In this document: in pieces, positions 1-9,340 of the stretch
Position numbering within the stretch: the stretch's first letter is position 1
How the letters are laid out: every line of letters starts with the position of its first letter
Assembly: GCA_019359395.1 (NCBI GenBank)
Contig: JAHHHK010000021.1
Span: forward strand, 62,001 to 126,000
Length of the DNA stretch: 64,000 nt
Direction of reading: 5' to 3'
Source of the DNA: Komarekiella atlantica HA4396-MV6
GTDB taxonomy: Bacteria; Cyanobacteriota; Cyanobacteriia; Cyanobacteriales; Nostocaceae
Made by a program: the position numbers and the translations under genes
Notes under the pieces: model-generated
What the model saw: the letters and a program-made list of their open reading frames with translations, nothing else
Database searches by the model: none
Told to the model about the DNA's origin: nothing

Positions 1-1
1 T

Positions 2-838
2 GCTATTCAAGAAACTGGATGTTTTTACCTCGAAAATTGTGTAACCCAAACCTTAGTTGATCAGGTATTTGCTCAAGCGCAGAGTTTTTTCGCATTACCA
101 GATGAGGATAAAAACCAAGTAAAACTTGCTCCAGGAACTAGCCGAGGCTACGTTGCTCGTGGTAAAGAGCGGGTATTGCTGGAAGCATTCAATTTTGGTT
201 TAGATGTTGCACCGGATGAAGCGGGTGTAACTCACCAGAGGTTTGGTGAACCAAATCGATGGCCTGAAGACCAAAAAGAGTTTCGCCAAGTGCTATTGGA
301 ATTTTTTAGAACTTGTCGTGATGCGTCTTTTAATATACTACAAGCGATGGCGATCGCCTTAAAACTACCAGAGTCCTATTTCACCGATTTCCATATTGAG
401 CGCAATTTCAACACCTCCATAAATCACTATCCATCAGTGAGCCAACCTCTTTCTCCCGCAGAGACTCGATTTGCTGAACATACAGATTACGGCAGTATTA
501 CCTTAATATTTCAAGATGAGACAGCTGGACTAGAAGTTTGCACCAATGCAGGGGAATGGATTGCAGCGCCCTACCTCCCTGGTAAAGTTCTGGTTATCCT
601 CGCAGATTTAATGCAGCGCTGGACAAACGACAAGTTTCCCGCCACTAAACATCGAGTTCCCCTACCCTCCAAATTCCCCACCAATCCCAGATACTCGATT
701 ATCTATTTTGAATCTCCTGATTACGATGCCGAAATTACTTGCTTAGAGGAAAATGCAACTTCCAACTATCCACCAATTCGTACCCATGAATATATCAATC
801 AAGTCGCAACAGGAGGCTATACATCTGAAAAAAAATAG
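2..838 (+). CDS. 2-oxoglutarate/Fe(II) oxygenase, IPNS-like (5' end outside window)
   Basis: The frame is open from base 2 to the TAG at 836-838, so the gene begins before the window; about 278 codons are visible. Family knowledge: IPNS-like soluble dioxygenases use 2-oxoglutarate, O2 and Fe(II) to hydroxylate, desaturate or cyclise small molecules. The iron ligands are visible: HTD at bases 479-487 and the distal His of KHRV at 650-652, followed by the RYS motif that binds 2-oxoglutarate. The early segment around IQETGCFYLEN is the usual N-terminal DIOX_N region and matches the three paralogues at 935, 13220 and 14295. It is the first of a tandem pair. An internal TTG at 176 is not the start, because conserved sequence continues upstream. 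The substrate cannot be read from sequence. Confidence 0.9.
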   Translation, partial: AIQETGCFYLENCVTQTLVDQVFAQAQSFFALPDEDKNQVKLAPGTSRGYVARGKERVLLEAFNFGLDVAPDEAGVTHQRFGEPNRWPEDQKEFRQVLLEFFRTCRDASFNILQAMAIALKLPESYFTDFHIERNFNTSINHYPSVSQPLSPAETRFAEHTDYGSITLIFQDETAGLEVCTNAGEWIAAPYLPGKVLVILADLMQRWTNDKFPATKHRVPLPSKFPTNPRYSIIYFESPDYDAEITCLEENATSNYPPIRTHEYINQVATGGYTSEKK

Positions 839-856
839 ACATCTCCCACAAAAAAT

Positions 857-885
857 GTAGAGACGTAGTAGTGCTACGTCTCTAC
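857..885. repeat. Perfect 12-bp hairpin between oxygenase genes
   Basis: GTAGAGACGTAG (857-868) is the exact reverse complement of 874-885, with a 5-base loop. Such short perfect palindromes are dispersed between genes in Nostoc-type genomes. It could act as a weak terminator, although no T-run follows. Confidence 0.75.
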
Positions 886-934
886 TCCACATCCTGATTC
901 ATACATCAATTATCATTTCTAAAAATTTTTAACG

Positions 935-1924
935 ATGATCTCAATAAACGAACTTTCAAAAACATCTATTGTTTCAACGCCGATTCCCGTCATTGACTTT
1001 CATCTATTCTTGATGGGTGACACGGTTGCTAAAGAATTAATTGCCAATCAAATCGCCAGTGCTTTACAGGAGATGGGATGTTTCTACCTGAAAAATCATA
1101 GTATAAGTGCAACTTTAATTGCTCAAACCTTTGCCGAAGCCAAGCATTTTTTTGCACTGCCGTTAGAAGAGAAAAAACAGATATCTTTAACACAAAAGTG
1201 TCACCGAGGATATATCCCTATGGGGATGTCAAGCATACTCAGCGAACAATTTTACTTTGGTAGAGAAATGAAACCAGAAGAATTGGGTGCGCTAGATCAT
1301 CCTTTTCACCAACCTAACCAATGGCTGCAAAATCAATCAGAGTTTCGTGAGGCGATGTTGCAATTTTTCACAGCTTGTCACACAAGTACACTGAAGGTTC
1401 TTGAAGCCTTAGCCATTGCTTTGAAACTGCCAAAGTCTTATTTTGCCGAGTTACATTCTGAGCAAAATCATGCTATGGGTTTGCATCACTATTCTGCTGC
1501 ATCTGAACCTGCCAAAACCCAAAACATTCGCCTAGGAGAACATACAGATGGAAATACTATTACTTATGTGTTTCAGCATGAAGTAGAAGGGTTAGAAATT
1601 TGTACCAAAACTGGAGAGCGAGTTCCAGTTCCTCTAATTCCTGATACGGTAGTCGTGATGGCAGGAGAAATTTTGCAACGATGGACGAATGATAAAGTTT
1701 ATGCCACAAAACATCAAGTTGCAATACCGTATACATCCCAAGGTATCAAACCAAGATATTCATTTGCTTTTTTTGCATCTCCTAATAATAGTGCCGAAAT
1801 TGCCTTTCCTGAGAGTTTTTTAGGTGCAAATGAAACTGCAAAATATCCTCCCATTCTCACAAGCGAGTTTTATACTCAAAGAAATAATAACAATACATCA
1901 ATTTTAAGATCCTCCAACAATTAA
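935..1924 (+). CDS. 2-oxoglutarate/Fe(II) oxygenase, IPNS-like
   Basis: A 329-residue full-length member of the family (usual length about 310-350). The N-terminal DIOX_N domain covers roughly residues 15-130 and the catalytic jelly roll 185-290. Fe ligands H203, D205 and H260 and the RYS pair R274/S276 are present. The start MISINEL matches the start of the paralogue at 13220 (MTSINEL), which supports the ATG at 935. It lies 96 bases after the first oxygenase. The residue after HTD is G where the paralogues have Y, L or W, so substrate or product may differ within the group. The acceptor is unknown; a tailoring role in this cluster is inferred. Confidence 0.9.
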   Translation: MISINELSKTSIVSTPIPVIDFHLFLMGDTVAKELIANQIASALQEMGCFYLKNHSISATLIAQTFAEAKHFFALPLEEKKQISLTQKCHRGYIPMGMSSILSEQFYFGREMKPEELGALDHPFHQPNQWLQNQSEFREAMLQFFTACHTSTLKVLEALAIALKLPKSYFAELHSEQNHAMGLHHYSAASEPAKTQNIRLGEHTDGNTITYVFQHEVEGLEICTKTGERVPVPLIPDTVVVMAGEILQRWTNDKVYATKHQVAIPYTSQGIKPRYSFAFFASPNNSAEIAFPESFLGANETAKYPPILTSEFYTQRNNNNTSILRSSNN

Positions 1925-1990
1925 ATATATTCATTTATGCGTTTCTGCGTAATAAAAAAATCAGGGCTTTATTTTCAAGGTAATCTGACA

Positions 1991-3106
1991 ATGAATGTAG
2001 ATATTTGGAAAAACAACATACCAAAACCAATAATTATATTTTTTTATAGCATAATTTTTATGCTTGCTTTGATTTCAAGTGCTGGATTAATCAATACGCT
2101 TTTACCTTCTTCTAATACTCCTCAAAATCTTGGTGATATCAGTACTAAATTTCAATATTTTGCTAAACACAAAGATGATTACGATGCTATTTTTTTGGGG
2201 CCAAGTACCACATATCAAGGAGTTATCCCCAGAGTATTTGATGAAACAATGGCAGCAAATGGTAAGAGTATCAGGTCTTTCAACTTTGGAATCATGGCGG
2301 CAAATGTAGCTGAAACTGATTTCTATTTGCAAAAGATTTTAGCTTTAAAACCAGCAAAGTTAAAATGGATATTTTTAGACTGTTTAGTTGACTTTTTCAT
2401 GGAGGAAGCACCAACTTCAATTAAAAATGTTTACTGGCATACTCCTCTAAAAACGATAGAAAATTTTCGATTAATCATTGAATCAACCTCTCCTTTAAAT
2501 GAAAAAATTAATGGTTTTTATGCAAATTCAATAAGTTTTTTCTATCGATGGCTAGGGATTGGTTATTTTTCTAATTTTTGGCAGCAAGAATCTGAAGTAT
2601 TACCCAAAGGAATTTCTGCTGAAAAATTAATACAAGAAGCTGGATATTATGCAATGGATTGGTTAGAAAATAGTGAAAAATGGAGAAAAATTTTTCTATC
2701 AGATTATTCTGAGAGTTATCAACAGCAACTAAAACAATCCAAATCAGGAGTTTTTGTTCGAGGTAATATATCTAAATATCCACTTGATTCCTATGTAATT
2801 AAAATGCTTAAAAACATAGATTATAGAATTAACAATCAAGAGGAAATCAGTAAGATTAAAGTTGAACCCATTTTCTTTATTCCTCCAGTACTAAATACTG
2901 ATTTTAACAATTCTGCTCTTACGAAAGCCTATAACAAAGGAGATATTTCGACTCTATTTGCTTTTAACCAGCCCAATGTTTTTACTAATTTATATGAAGT
3001 TGATCACCGATCTGATGGTAGACATTTAAATCACCAAGGCGCTCAAGAATTTACACGGGCTTTGGCAGCAGAGTTTTCTAAACATCTGAATTCATCTCCA
3101 AAGTAA
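1991..3106 (+). CDS. Membrane-anchored SGNH-hydrolase-like protein, partner of the MBOAT acyltransferase
   Basis: A 371-residue protein from the ATG at 1991; an in-frame ATG at 1937 exists but lies in repeat-like sequence and adds no conserved residues. One hydrophobic helix at about residues 10-35 should anchor it with the rest outside the cytoplasm. The SGNH nucleophile motif is GPSTTY with S72, and the C-terminal catalytic block is DGRHLNHQG with D342 and H345. Gap and position just before an MBOAT gene recall DltD or AlgJ, which pass acyl groups with DltB or AlgI. Inference: it transfers or removes acetyl groups on an exported glycan or metabolite. Overall similarity to named families is low. 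Confidence 0.75.
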   Translation: MNVDIWKNNIPKPIIIFFYSIIFMLALISSAGLINTLLPSSNTPQNLGDISTKFQYFAKHKDDYDAIFLGPSTTYQGVIPRVFDETMAANGKSIRSFNFGIMAANVAETDFYLQKILALKPAKLKWIFLDCLVDFFMEEAPTSIKNVYWHTPLKTIENFRLIIESTSPLNEKINGFYANSISFFYRWLGIGYFSNFWQQESEVLPKGISAEKLIQEAGYYAMDWLENSEKWRKIFLSDYSESYQQQLKQSKSGVFVRGNISKYPLDSYVIKMLKNIDYRINNQEEISKIKVEPIFFIPPVLNTDFNNSALTKAYNKGDISTLFAFNQPNVFTNLYEVDHRSDGRHLNHQGAQEFTRALAAEFSKHLNSSPK

Positions 3107-3199
3107 CCATATAATCAATCCTTTATATCTATAAGCGAGAATTAGCTATAACAATGACTTTTGTTCTCTATCCCAGACTATTAATTCATTAGAATAAAC

Positions 3200-4735
3200 A
3201 TGGTTTTTACAGAATTTCGTTTTTTATTTTTCTTTGTTCTTAGTTTCTGTGTCTACTGGACTTTGCAGAAACCCAATCATCGTAAAACTTGGTTGCTAGT
3301 CTGTAGTTATATTTTTTATGGTGCTTGGGATTGGCGCTTTCTTTCTCTGCTTTTGCTTTCAACAATCGTTGATTACTTTGTCGGTTTGATGCTATCTAGA
3401 CCACCAGTTGATAGTTCAATGGCAGGACAAGAAATTAAAATAAGCCAAGCAGTAAAGAACGGAGAAACTAAGAACAGATGGATAAATCTATTTTCTTGGG
3501 ATGCGCTGCTAACTAAACCAATTAATCAACAGCAGCGCCAAGCATGGCTGGCACTTAGTTTAGTTGTAAATCTAGGATTATTAGGATTTTTTAAGTACTA
3601 TAACTTCTTCGCTGATTCTGCATCAAACTTATTAACTTTTTTGGGGCTACCTGTTAGTATTACAACCCTACAAATTATTTTGCCAGCAGGTATTAGCTTT
3701 TACACATTTCAAACTCTGAGCTATTCAATTGATGCGTATCTGGGTAAACTCAAACCTGTTAGAAGTTTTTGGGATTTTTCTCTATTTGTAGCTTTTTTTC
3801 CTCAATTGGTTGCGGGCCCAATTGTCCGTGCATCTACTTTTTTGCCTCAACTACTAACCCCGAAAAGTTTAAACGAGGTTGATTTTCGGGGATGTTTAAC
3901 GCTTTTTCTGGTGGGATATTTTAAGAAAGCTTGTATTTCGGATAATCTCTCTCCATTGGTAGACCAGTATTTCACGAATCCAGAAATTTATACTGTTTTA
4001 AGTTGTTGGATTGCTGTGATTTCTTTCGCTATACAAATATACTGCGACTTTTCTGGCTATTCAGATATGGCGATCGCCTGTGCAGGTTTACTTGGATACA
4101 AGCTACCTCTTAACTTTAATTTTCCCTATTTTTCTAGCAATGTTACTCAGTTGTGGCAACGTTGGCACATTACCCTCTTCACCTGGCTGCGAGACTATAT
4201 TTATACCCCTTTGATGAAGATGCGACCAAAAGAGCAACGTACAGAACTCTTTAGGTCTAGAAATGTTCTCATTCTCATGCTTACCTCTGGACTATGGCAT
4301 GGTGCGGCTTGGCATTTTGTCGCTTGGGGAGGGTTGAATGGCATTGCTTTAGTGGTTCACAAGCAATGGTCATTCTGGATTGCTCCCTACAAGCGACTCC
4401 AGACCCTTAGAAATATCGTAGGTACTCCCCTCACGTTTTACTGGTTTTGTGCCTCTGCAATCTTCTTTCGGAGTAACGATCTGGGCAGTGCTATGCAAAT
4501 CGAGAAATCTTTTGTATTCCTGAATTCTCCTGGCACTGAAAACCTAAAGAACGAAATTGGATGGATTTTTATACCTTTAATTATCATGCATTGGGCAGCC
4601 TACAAGGGTTGGTTTGCTGATTGGTGGCAGAAAATTCCCAAATGGAGTTTTGCAGTTTTCTATGGTGTTTTAGTTTCAACAATACTTCGGTTTGCAGCAA
4701 TCAGTCCTCAGCCCTTTGTCTACTTTCAGTTTTAG
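3200..4735 (+). CDS. MBOAT family O-acyltransferase (AlgI/DltB-like)
   Basis: A 511-residue polytopic membrane protein with about ten hydrophobic segments, the usual size for AlgI-type proteins. Family hallmarks are the N-terminal FLFFFVLSF/FYGAWDW region, LPAGISFYTFQTLSY, the FPQLVAGPI loop, CDFSGYSDMA, and the two conserved histidine regions WQRWHITLF (H323) and GLWHGAAWH (H367, H372). MBOAT proteins bring an acyl donor across the membrane for O-acylation of glycans, lipids or peptides. It follows the SGNH protein by 93 bases, a canonical pairing. Inference: O-acetylation of the product of this cluster. Confidence 0.92.
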   Translation: MVFTEFRFLFFFVLSFCVYWTLQKPNHRKTWLLVCSYIFYGAWDWRFLSLLLLSTIVDYFVGLMLSRPPVDSSMAGQEIKISQAVKNGETKNRWINLFSWDALLTKPINQQQRQAWLALSLVVNLGLLGFFKYYNFFADSASNLLTFLGLPVSITTLQIILPAGISFYTFQTLSYSIDAYLGKLKPVRSFWDFSLFVAFFPQLVAGPIVRASTFLPQLLTPKSLNEVDFRGCLTLFLVGYFKKACISDNLSPLVDQYFTNPEIYTVLSCWIAVISFAIQIYCDFSGYSDMAIACAGLLGYKLPLNFNFPYFSSNVTQLWQRWHITLFTWLRDYIYTPLMKMRPKEQRTELFRSRNVLILMLTSGLWHGAAWHFVAWGGLNGIALVVHKQWSFWIAPYKRLQTLRNIVGTPLTFYWFCASAIFFRSNDLGSAMQIEKSFVFLNSPGTENLKNEIGWIFIPLIIMHWAAYKGWFADWWQKIPKWSFAVFYGVLVSTILRFAAISPQPFVYFQF

Positions 4736-4769
4736 TAGCCATTAGCAAGAAACTTTTTTATTAAAAACT

Positions 4770-5480
4770 ATGAGTAAGAATACCATTTTACAACCCATCA
4801 AATCTTTCTTTGACTATTTGTCATTTAATTTGCAATATGAATTGATGCTTTTATCGTTTCGAGGTAAAACCAGAAAAGAAGTTTTTAATGATATATATTA
4901 TCGTAATAGGTGGGGCGATCGCGAATCTGTCTCCGGCAGAGGCTCTAATCTTCGGCAAACTTTAGTTATCATCAAAAAGATACCAACTTTGCTGGAAAAG
5001 CTTAATGTCAAAACAATGCTTGATGCTCCTTGTGGAGATTTTTATTGGCTAAAAGAAGCAGAATTAAATCTAGATAGATACATTGGATGTGATATTGTTA
5101 CCGAATTAATTACCGAAAATGAACGTCGTTACGGTAATGAAGCTAGAGAATTTATCAATCTCGATTTAGCAACAGATGCACTTCCTCAAGTCGATTTAAT
5201 TTTCTGTAGAGATTGTCTGGTGCATCTCTCATTTAAAGATGCTCTTGCTGTAATTAAAAACTTTAAAAAAAGCAAATCTCAATATTTGTTAACTACAAAT
5301 TATCCGGGGATACTTGAAAATAAAGATATTGTTACGGGTGATTGGCGAGCAATCGATTTACAATTATCTCCATATAAATTTCCAGACGTAATCGAAATTA
5401 TTGATGAAGAAACGACCGAAAGAAAAGACTACCCTCAAAAAAGTTTGGGTCTTTGGAAATTGAGTGATATAGAGTTATAA
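4770..5480 (+). CDS. Class I SAM-dependent methyltransferase
   Basis: A 236-residue soluble protein. The SAM-binding motif I reads MLDAPCGDFYWL at about residues 88-99; an acidic residue after the next strand (GCDIV) and the motif IV region DLIFCRDCLVHL follow. The C-terminal half has alternating strands and helices typical of the Rossmann fold. It starts 34 bases after the MBOAT gene and ends 27 bases before the carbamoyltransferase, so it is probably cotranscribed with both. The methyl acceptor (O, N or C) cannot be told from sequence. Confidence 0.85.
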   Translation: MSKNTILQPIKSFFDYLSFNLQYELMLLSFRGKTRKEVFNDIYYRNRWGDRESVSGRGSNLRQTLVIIKKIPTLLEKLNVKTMLDAPCGDFYWLKEAELNLDRYIGCDIVTELITENERRYGNEAREFINLDLATDALPQVDLIFCRDCLVHLSFKDALAVIKNFKKSKSQYLLTTNYPGILENKDIVTGDWRAIDLQLSPYKFPDVIEIIDEETTERKDYPQKSLGLWKLSDIEL

Positions 5481-5507
5481 ATTCAGCCCTTATATCTATT
5501 TAAAAAA

Positions 5508-7346
5508 ATGCGTATTTTGGGAATTTCTGCTTATTATCACGATAGCGCCGCCGCCTTAGTTGTGGATGGTGACATTGTTGCTGCTGCTCAAGAGGAGCGT
5601 TTTTCTCGCAAAAAACATGATGCGAGATTTCCCAAAGGTGCGATCGCCTACTGTCTCAAACAGGCAGGAATTCGATTGCCAGAAGTAGACCAAATCGTTT
5701 TTTACGATAAGCCATTAGTTAAATTTGAGCGCCTACTAGAAACCTATCTCGCCTACGCGCCCAAGGGATTAAGTTCTTTTATTGCCGCGATGCCAGTTTG
5801 GTTAAAAGAAAAACTTTACCTCAAAACGCTCTTAAAAAAGGAACTCGCAACCCTCGGAGATTGCAAAAAAACGCAATTGCCCCAACTTTTATTTACTGAA
5901 CATCACCAGGCTCATGCCGCTTCTGCCTTTTTCCCTAGCCCTTTTGAACGGGCAGCAGTGCTGTGCCTCGATGGGGTGGGAGAATGGGCAACTACCTCGG
6001 TTTGGTTAGGAGAAGGTCATCAACTAACTCCCCAATGGGAAATTGATTTTCCCCACTCTTTAGGGCTGCTATATTCTGCCTTCACCTACTACACGGGTTT
6101 CAAGGTCAACTCTGGGGAATACAAACTCATGGGTTTAGCGCCCTACGGTGAACCCAAATATGTAGACTATATCCTTAACCATCTCTTGGATCTTAAAGAA
6201 GATGGCACATTTAGGTTGAATATGGACTACTTCAACTACACCACAGGGTTGACCATGACCACCCCGAAATTCCATCAGTTGTTTGGCAGTCCGCCCCGCG
6301 AAAGCGAAGGTAAACTGACTCAACGAGAGATGGATTTGGCTCGTTCTATCCAACACGTTACTGAAGAAGTCGTTTTGCGTTTGGCCAGAACGGTTAAGAA
6401 GGAATTGGATACAGACTATCTCTGTTTAGCCGGTGGAGTCGCCCTAAATTGCGTCGCCAATGGGCGAATTTTGCGAGAAACAGGTTTTCGAGATATTTGG
6501 GTTCAACCCGCCGCCGGAGACGCAGGGGGGGCAGTTGGGGCAGCATTAGCTATTTGGCATCAATATCATGATAAGCCTCGTTTTCCCAAGGATGGGGATA
6601 CGATGCGGGGGAGCTATTTAGGCCCTAGTTTTGGGGAAACAGAGATTCGAGACTATCTCAAATCTGTGGATGCGCCCTATCAACATCTAGAAGATGACAA
6701 ACTCATGCCTCATCTTGCCGAAATTCTAGAGCAAGAGCATGTCGTTGGTTGGTTCTCTGGACGGATGGAGTTTGGCCCACGGGCTTTGGGTGGTCGTTCG
6801 ATCATCGGTGATCCTCGCAGTCCCAAAATGCAGTCGGTGATGAACTTGAAAATTAAATACCGCGAATCCTTCCGTCCCTTTGCCCCTTCCGTTTTAGCAG
6901 AACAGGTATCCAATTACTTTGAAATTGACCGTCCCAGCCCTTATATGCTTTTGGTTGCACCTATCCAAACTGAACTACGGATTTCCATGACACCAGAGCA
7001 GGAAGAGTTGTTTGGTATTGAAAAGTTAAACGTGAAGCGATCGCACATTCCCGCCGTTACCCATGTAGATTACTCGGCTCGGATTCAAACCGTTCATCAA
7101 CAAACCAATCCTCGATACTATGAACTGCTGCGTCATTTTCAGGCAAAAACGGGCTGTGCAGTTTTGGTGAACACATCATTTAATGTCCGGGGTGAACCGA
7201 TTGTGTGTACGCCAGAAGATGCCTATCGCTGTTTTATGAGAACGGAGATGGATTATTTAGTGCTGGAGAACTTTATCCTCGCCAAATCTGATCAACCCCA
7301 GATACATAAAGATGAATCTTGGAAAACAGAATTTGAATTGGATTAA
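5508..7346 (+). CDS. NodU/CmcH-family O-carbamoyltransferase (SxtI-like)
   Basis: A 612-residue protein, the normal length for NodU, CmcH, TobZ and SxtI. The N-terminal Kae1-like half begins MRILGISAYYHDSAAA and carries the metal/adenylate His cluster HHQAHAA (H132, H133, H136). The C-terminal half has EFGPRALGGRSI and HIPAVTHVD, the carbamoyl-phosphate side of this family. These enzymes form carbamoyl-adenylate from carbamoyl phosphate and ATP and move the carbamoyl group to a hydroxyl. The stop overlaps the start of the next gene by one base, so translational coupling is likely. The order with the next three genes is that of sxtI-J-K-L. The acceptor is unknown. Confidence 0.93.
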   Translation: MRILGISAYYHDSAAALVVDGDIVAAAQEERFSRKKHDARFPKGAIAYCLKQAGIRLPEVDQIVFYDKPLVKFERLLETYLAYAPKGLSSFIAAMPVWLKEKLYLKTLLKKELATLGDCKKTQLPQLLFTEHHQAHAASAFFPSPFERAAVLCLDGVGEWATTSVWLGEGHQLTPQWEIDFPHSLGLLYSAFTYYTGFKVNSGEYKLMGLAPYGEPKYVDYILNHLLDLKEDGTFRLNMDYFNYTTGLTMTTPKFHQLFGSPPRESEGKLTQREMDLARSIQHVTEEVVLRLARTVKKELDTDYLCLAGGVALNCVANGRILRETGFRDIWVQPAAGDAGGAVGAALAIWHQYHDKPRFPKDGDTMRGSYLGPSFGETEIRDYLKSVDAPYQHLEDDKLMPHLAEILEQEHVVGWFSGRMEFGPRALGGRSIIGDPRSPKMQSVMNLKIKYRESFRPFAPSVLAEQVSNYFEIDRPSPYMLLVAPIQTELRISMTPEQEELFGIEKLNVKRSHIPAVTHVDYSARIQTVHQQTNPRYYELLRHFQAKTGCAVLVNTSFNVRGEPIVCTPEDAYRCFMRTEMDYLVLENFILAKSDQPQIHKDESWKTEFELD

Positions 7347-7759
7347 TGCTGATGAATGAAATACGAGAACTTGATCGTAAAGGACTACGGGATTTTGGAC
7401 TAATTGGCGGTGCGATCGCAGCTGGTTTATTCGGTAGTCTACTGCCCTTGATACACCATGAATCCATACCTATCTTACCTTGGCTAATTGCCGCCATCCT
7501 TTGGATTTGGGCACTTATTGCCCCCGCAACCCTCAATGGTGTTTACCAAATTTGGATGAGGATTGGTCTAGTTTTAGGCTGGATTAACACGCGCATCATT
7601 TTGGGCATTGTTTTCTATGCTTTATTGATGCCAATGGGTTTAGTAATGCGGGGTGTCTTCCATCAAGACCCAATGAAAAGAAAGTTAGATGCTGATTTAG
7701 CAACCTATCGCGTTATCGCTCAAGTAAAACCTAGAGAAACAATGGAGAAACCTTTCTAA
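7346..7759 (+). CDS. SxtJ-like membrane protein
   Basis: A 137-residue protein with three or four hydrophobic segments (about residues 17-35, 40-60, 72-100). In saxitoxin clusters and many other loci a small membrane protein of this size (SxtJ) directly follows the carbamoyltransferase; the central sequence GVYQIWMRIG fits my memory of that family. Its molecular role is not known. It overlaps the genes on both sides by one base (TAATG), strong evidence of coupled translation. A second in-frame ATG at 7352 could be the true start. Confidence 0.75.
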   Translation: MLMNEIRELDRKGLRDFGLIGGAIAAGLFGSLLPLIHHESIPILPWLIAAILWIWALIAPATLNGVYQIWMRIGLVLGWINTRIILGIVFYALLMPMGLVMRGVFHQDPMKRKLDADLATYRVIAQVKPRETMEKPF

Positions 7760-7923
7760 TGTTTGACACAACACAAGACTTCCTCAAAGATTTATGGGGC
7801 TTTCTCAAAGAACGCCAAAAATTCTTTTTGCTTCCACTCATCGTCACACTATTGCTTTTAGGTATCTTGATTGTCTTCGCTCAGTCATCCGTGCTAGCGC
7901 CCTTTATTTACACACTCTTTTGA
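7759..7923 (+). CDS. SxtK-like small membrane protein (DUF5989 type)
   Basis: A 54-codon gene whose ATG overlaps the stop of the SxtJ-like gene by one base and which ends TGA at 7921-7923. The peptide has a charged N-terminus (MFDTTQDFLKDLWGFLKERQ), one transmembrane helix at about residues 24-42 and a short tail. SxtK and DUF5989 proteins are of this size and always sit next to SxtJ-like and NodU-like genes. A role in placing or stabilising the carbamoyltransferase at the membrane is only a guess. Confidence 0.8.
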   Translation: MFDTTQDFLKDLWGFLKERQKFFLLPLIVTLLLLGILIVFAQSSVLAPFIYTLF

Positions 7924-7933
7924 GGAATGTGAG

Positions 7934-9223
7934 GTGACAACATCATCATTATCATTAAAACGTTGGGTAACGGTGACGCTGACCCTAGCTTTATTGCTAG
8001 GCGGAATTGTCTTGGGGTTAGCTGTCGTTGAAATTGGCTTACGCATTGCTGGCATTGAATACAAGACATTTTATACCGTTGAAGAACATAGAGGTTGGGC
8101 AGGACGACCCCATACAGCTGGGTGGGTGCGTAACGAAGGGGAAGCTTATGTCCAATACAACAGTGAGGGCTTTCACGACCGAGAGCATCCGCAGGTTAAG
8201 CCAAACAATACCCTCCGCATTGCCTTGCTAGGAGATTCCTTCACAGAAGCAGTACAAGTGCTACAAGCACAAGGAATCGCAGCAGTCATCGAACGCGAAC
8301 TGAAAAATTGTCCCACCCTAGCAGGTCGTGACGTAGAAGTGATGAACTTCGGAGTGAATGGTTATGGCACTGATCAAGAATTGCTCACCCTGCGAGAGAA
8401 GGTCTGGAACTATTCACCGGATCTCGTACTTTTGAACTTCTATCCTGGCAACGATGTGATCAACAACTCCCGCACTCTCACCGAAAAAATGGTGAGTAAG
8501 ACTGCTATGGATAATAGTGCCCTCATGAAACCCTATTTTGTTGAGCGAGATGGTGATTGGGTAGTTGATGACTCGTTTGTGAATATGGATATTTATCGCT
8601 CACAAAAGTCATGGTGGCATCAGACTTATCTCAAACTTCAAGACAACTTGCGGATTTTACAGCTTCTAAAACAAGCAAAATACGTTTTGCCACTTCCTCA
8701 TCAAGATAACAAAAAACAAGATCCCCAGTTGGCAACCAAGCCTGTAACGCTGTCTCCGTTCACTGACCCTGAATGGCAGAATTTCTTAAAGCAAACAGAA
8801 AGGCTTGTCTATAACACCGCAACTGAGCCTGAATGGCTAGAAGCATGGCAACTAACAGAAGAACTAATTAGCTTAATACATCATGAGGCAATTACTAAGA
8901 AAGCAAATTTTGCTGTAGTGACGCTAACAACTGCCTTGCAAGTTAATCCCGATCCTAACGTGCGTCATGCTCAGGAAGTATCAGGATTGACAGATTGGTT
9001 TTACCCAGAAAAACGGATAACAACGTTAGGAGAACGGGAAGATTTTAGCGTGATTAATCTAGCACAATCTTTTCAGACGTATGCGGAAGAGAATAACGTT
9101 TGCTTACACGGGTTTGATAATACTTTTCCCTGTGATGGGCATTGGAATGCTTTAGGACATCAGTTAGCAGGGGAAATTGTTGCTAAAACACTTTGTAAAC
9201 AGGGATTGGCAAATAATTACTAA
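7934..9223 (+). CDS. SGNH/GDSL hydrolase-like protein (SxtL position)
   Basis: A 429-residue protein starting at GTG 7934, preceded by GAGG. An N-terminal hydrophobic segment at about residues 12-36 acts as signal anchor. The GDS block is LLGDSFTEA with S102, the Gly block is NFGVNGYGTD, the Asn block YPGNDVI, and the catalytic Asp/His block DGHWNALG has D401 and H403, so all four SGNH blocks are intact. In saxitoxin clusters a GDSL protein (SxtL) follows SxtK and is proposed to remove a carbamoyl group. Here it may act on the carbamoylated or acylated product outside the cytoplasm; this is inference from gene order. Confidence 0.85.
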   Translation: MTTSSLSLKRWVTVTLTLALLLGGIVLGLAVVEIGLRIAGIEYKTFYTVEEHRGWAGRPHTAGWVRNEGEAYVQYNSEGFHDREHPQVKPNNTLRIALLGDSFTEAVQVLQAQGIAAVIERELKNCPTLAGRDVEVMNFGVNGYGTDQELLTLREKVWNYSPDLVLLNFYPGNDVINNSRTLTEKMVSKTAMDNSALMKPYFVERDGDWVVDDSFVNMDIYRSQKSWWHQTYLKLQDNLRILQLLKQAKYVLPLPHQDNKKQDPQLATKPVTLSPFTDPEWQNFLKQTERLVYNTATEPEWLEAWQLTEELISLIHHEAITKKANFAVVTLTTALQVNPDPNVRHAQEVSGLTDWFYPEKRITTLGEREDFSVINLAQSFQTYAEENNVCLHGFDNTFPCDGHWNALGHQLAGEIVAKTLCKQGLANNY

Positions 9224-9340
9224 TTCGTAATTATAGTGGTTATCACTTGAGTGAGGTACAGAGAGAATTAATTAACCACAGATAAACACAAATAAACACA
9301 AATAAATATCCTTTTCTTTTTCGATAAATAGTCAGAATTC

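Noticed and set aside
1937-1990. N-terminal extension of the SGNH protein
   Set aside because: The extra 18 codons come from a common intergenic word (ATGCGTTTCTGCG) and precede a normal membrane anchor start at 1991.
5508-9223. Saxitoxin biosynthesis cluster
   Set aside because: Only the carbamoyltransferase, SxtJ/K-like and SGNH genes match. No polyketide synthase-like sxtA, amidinotransferase or Rieske oxygenases are in the window.
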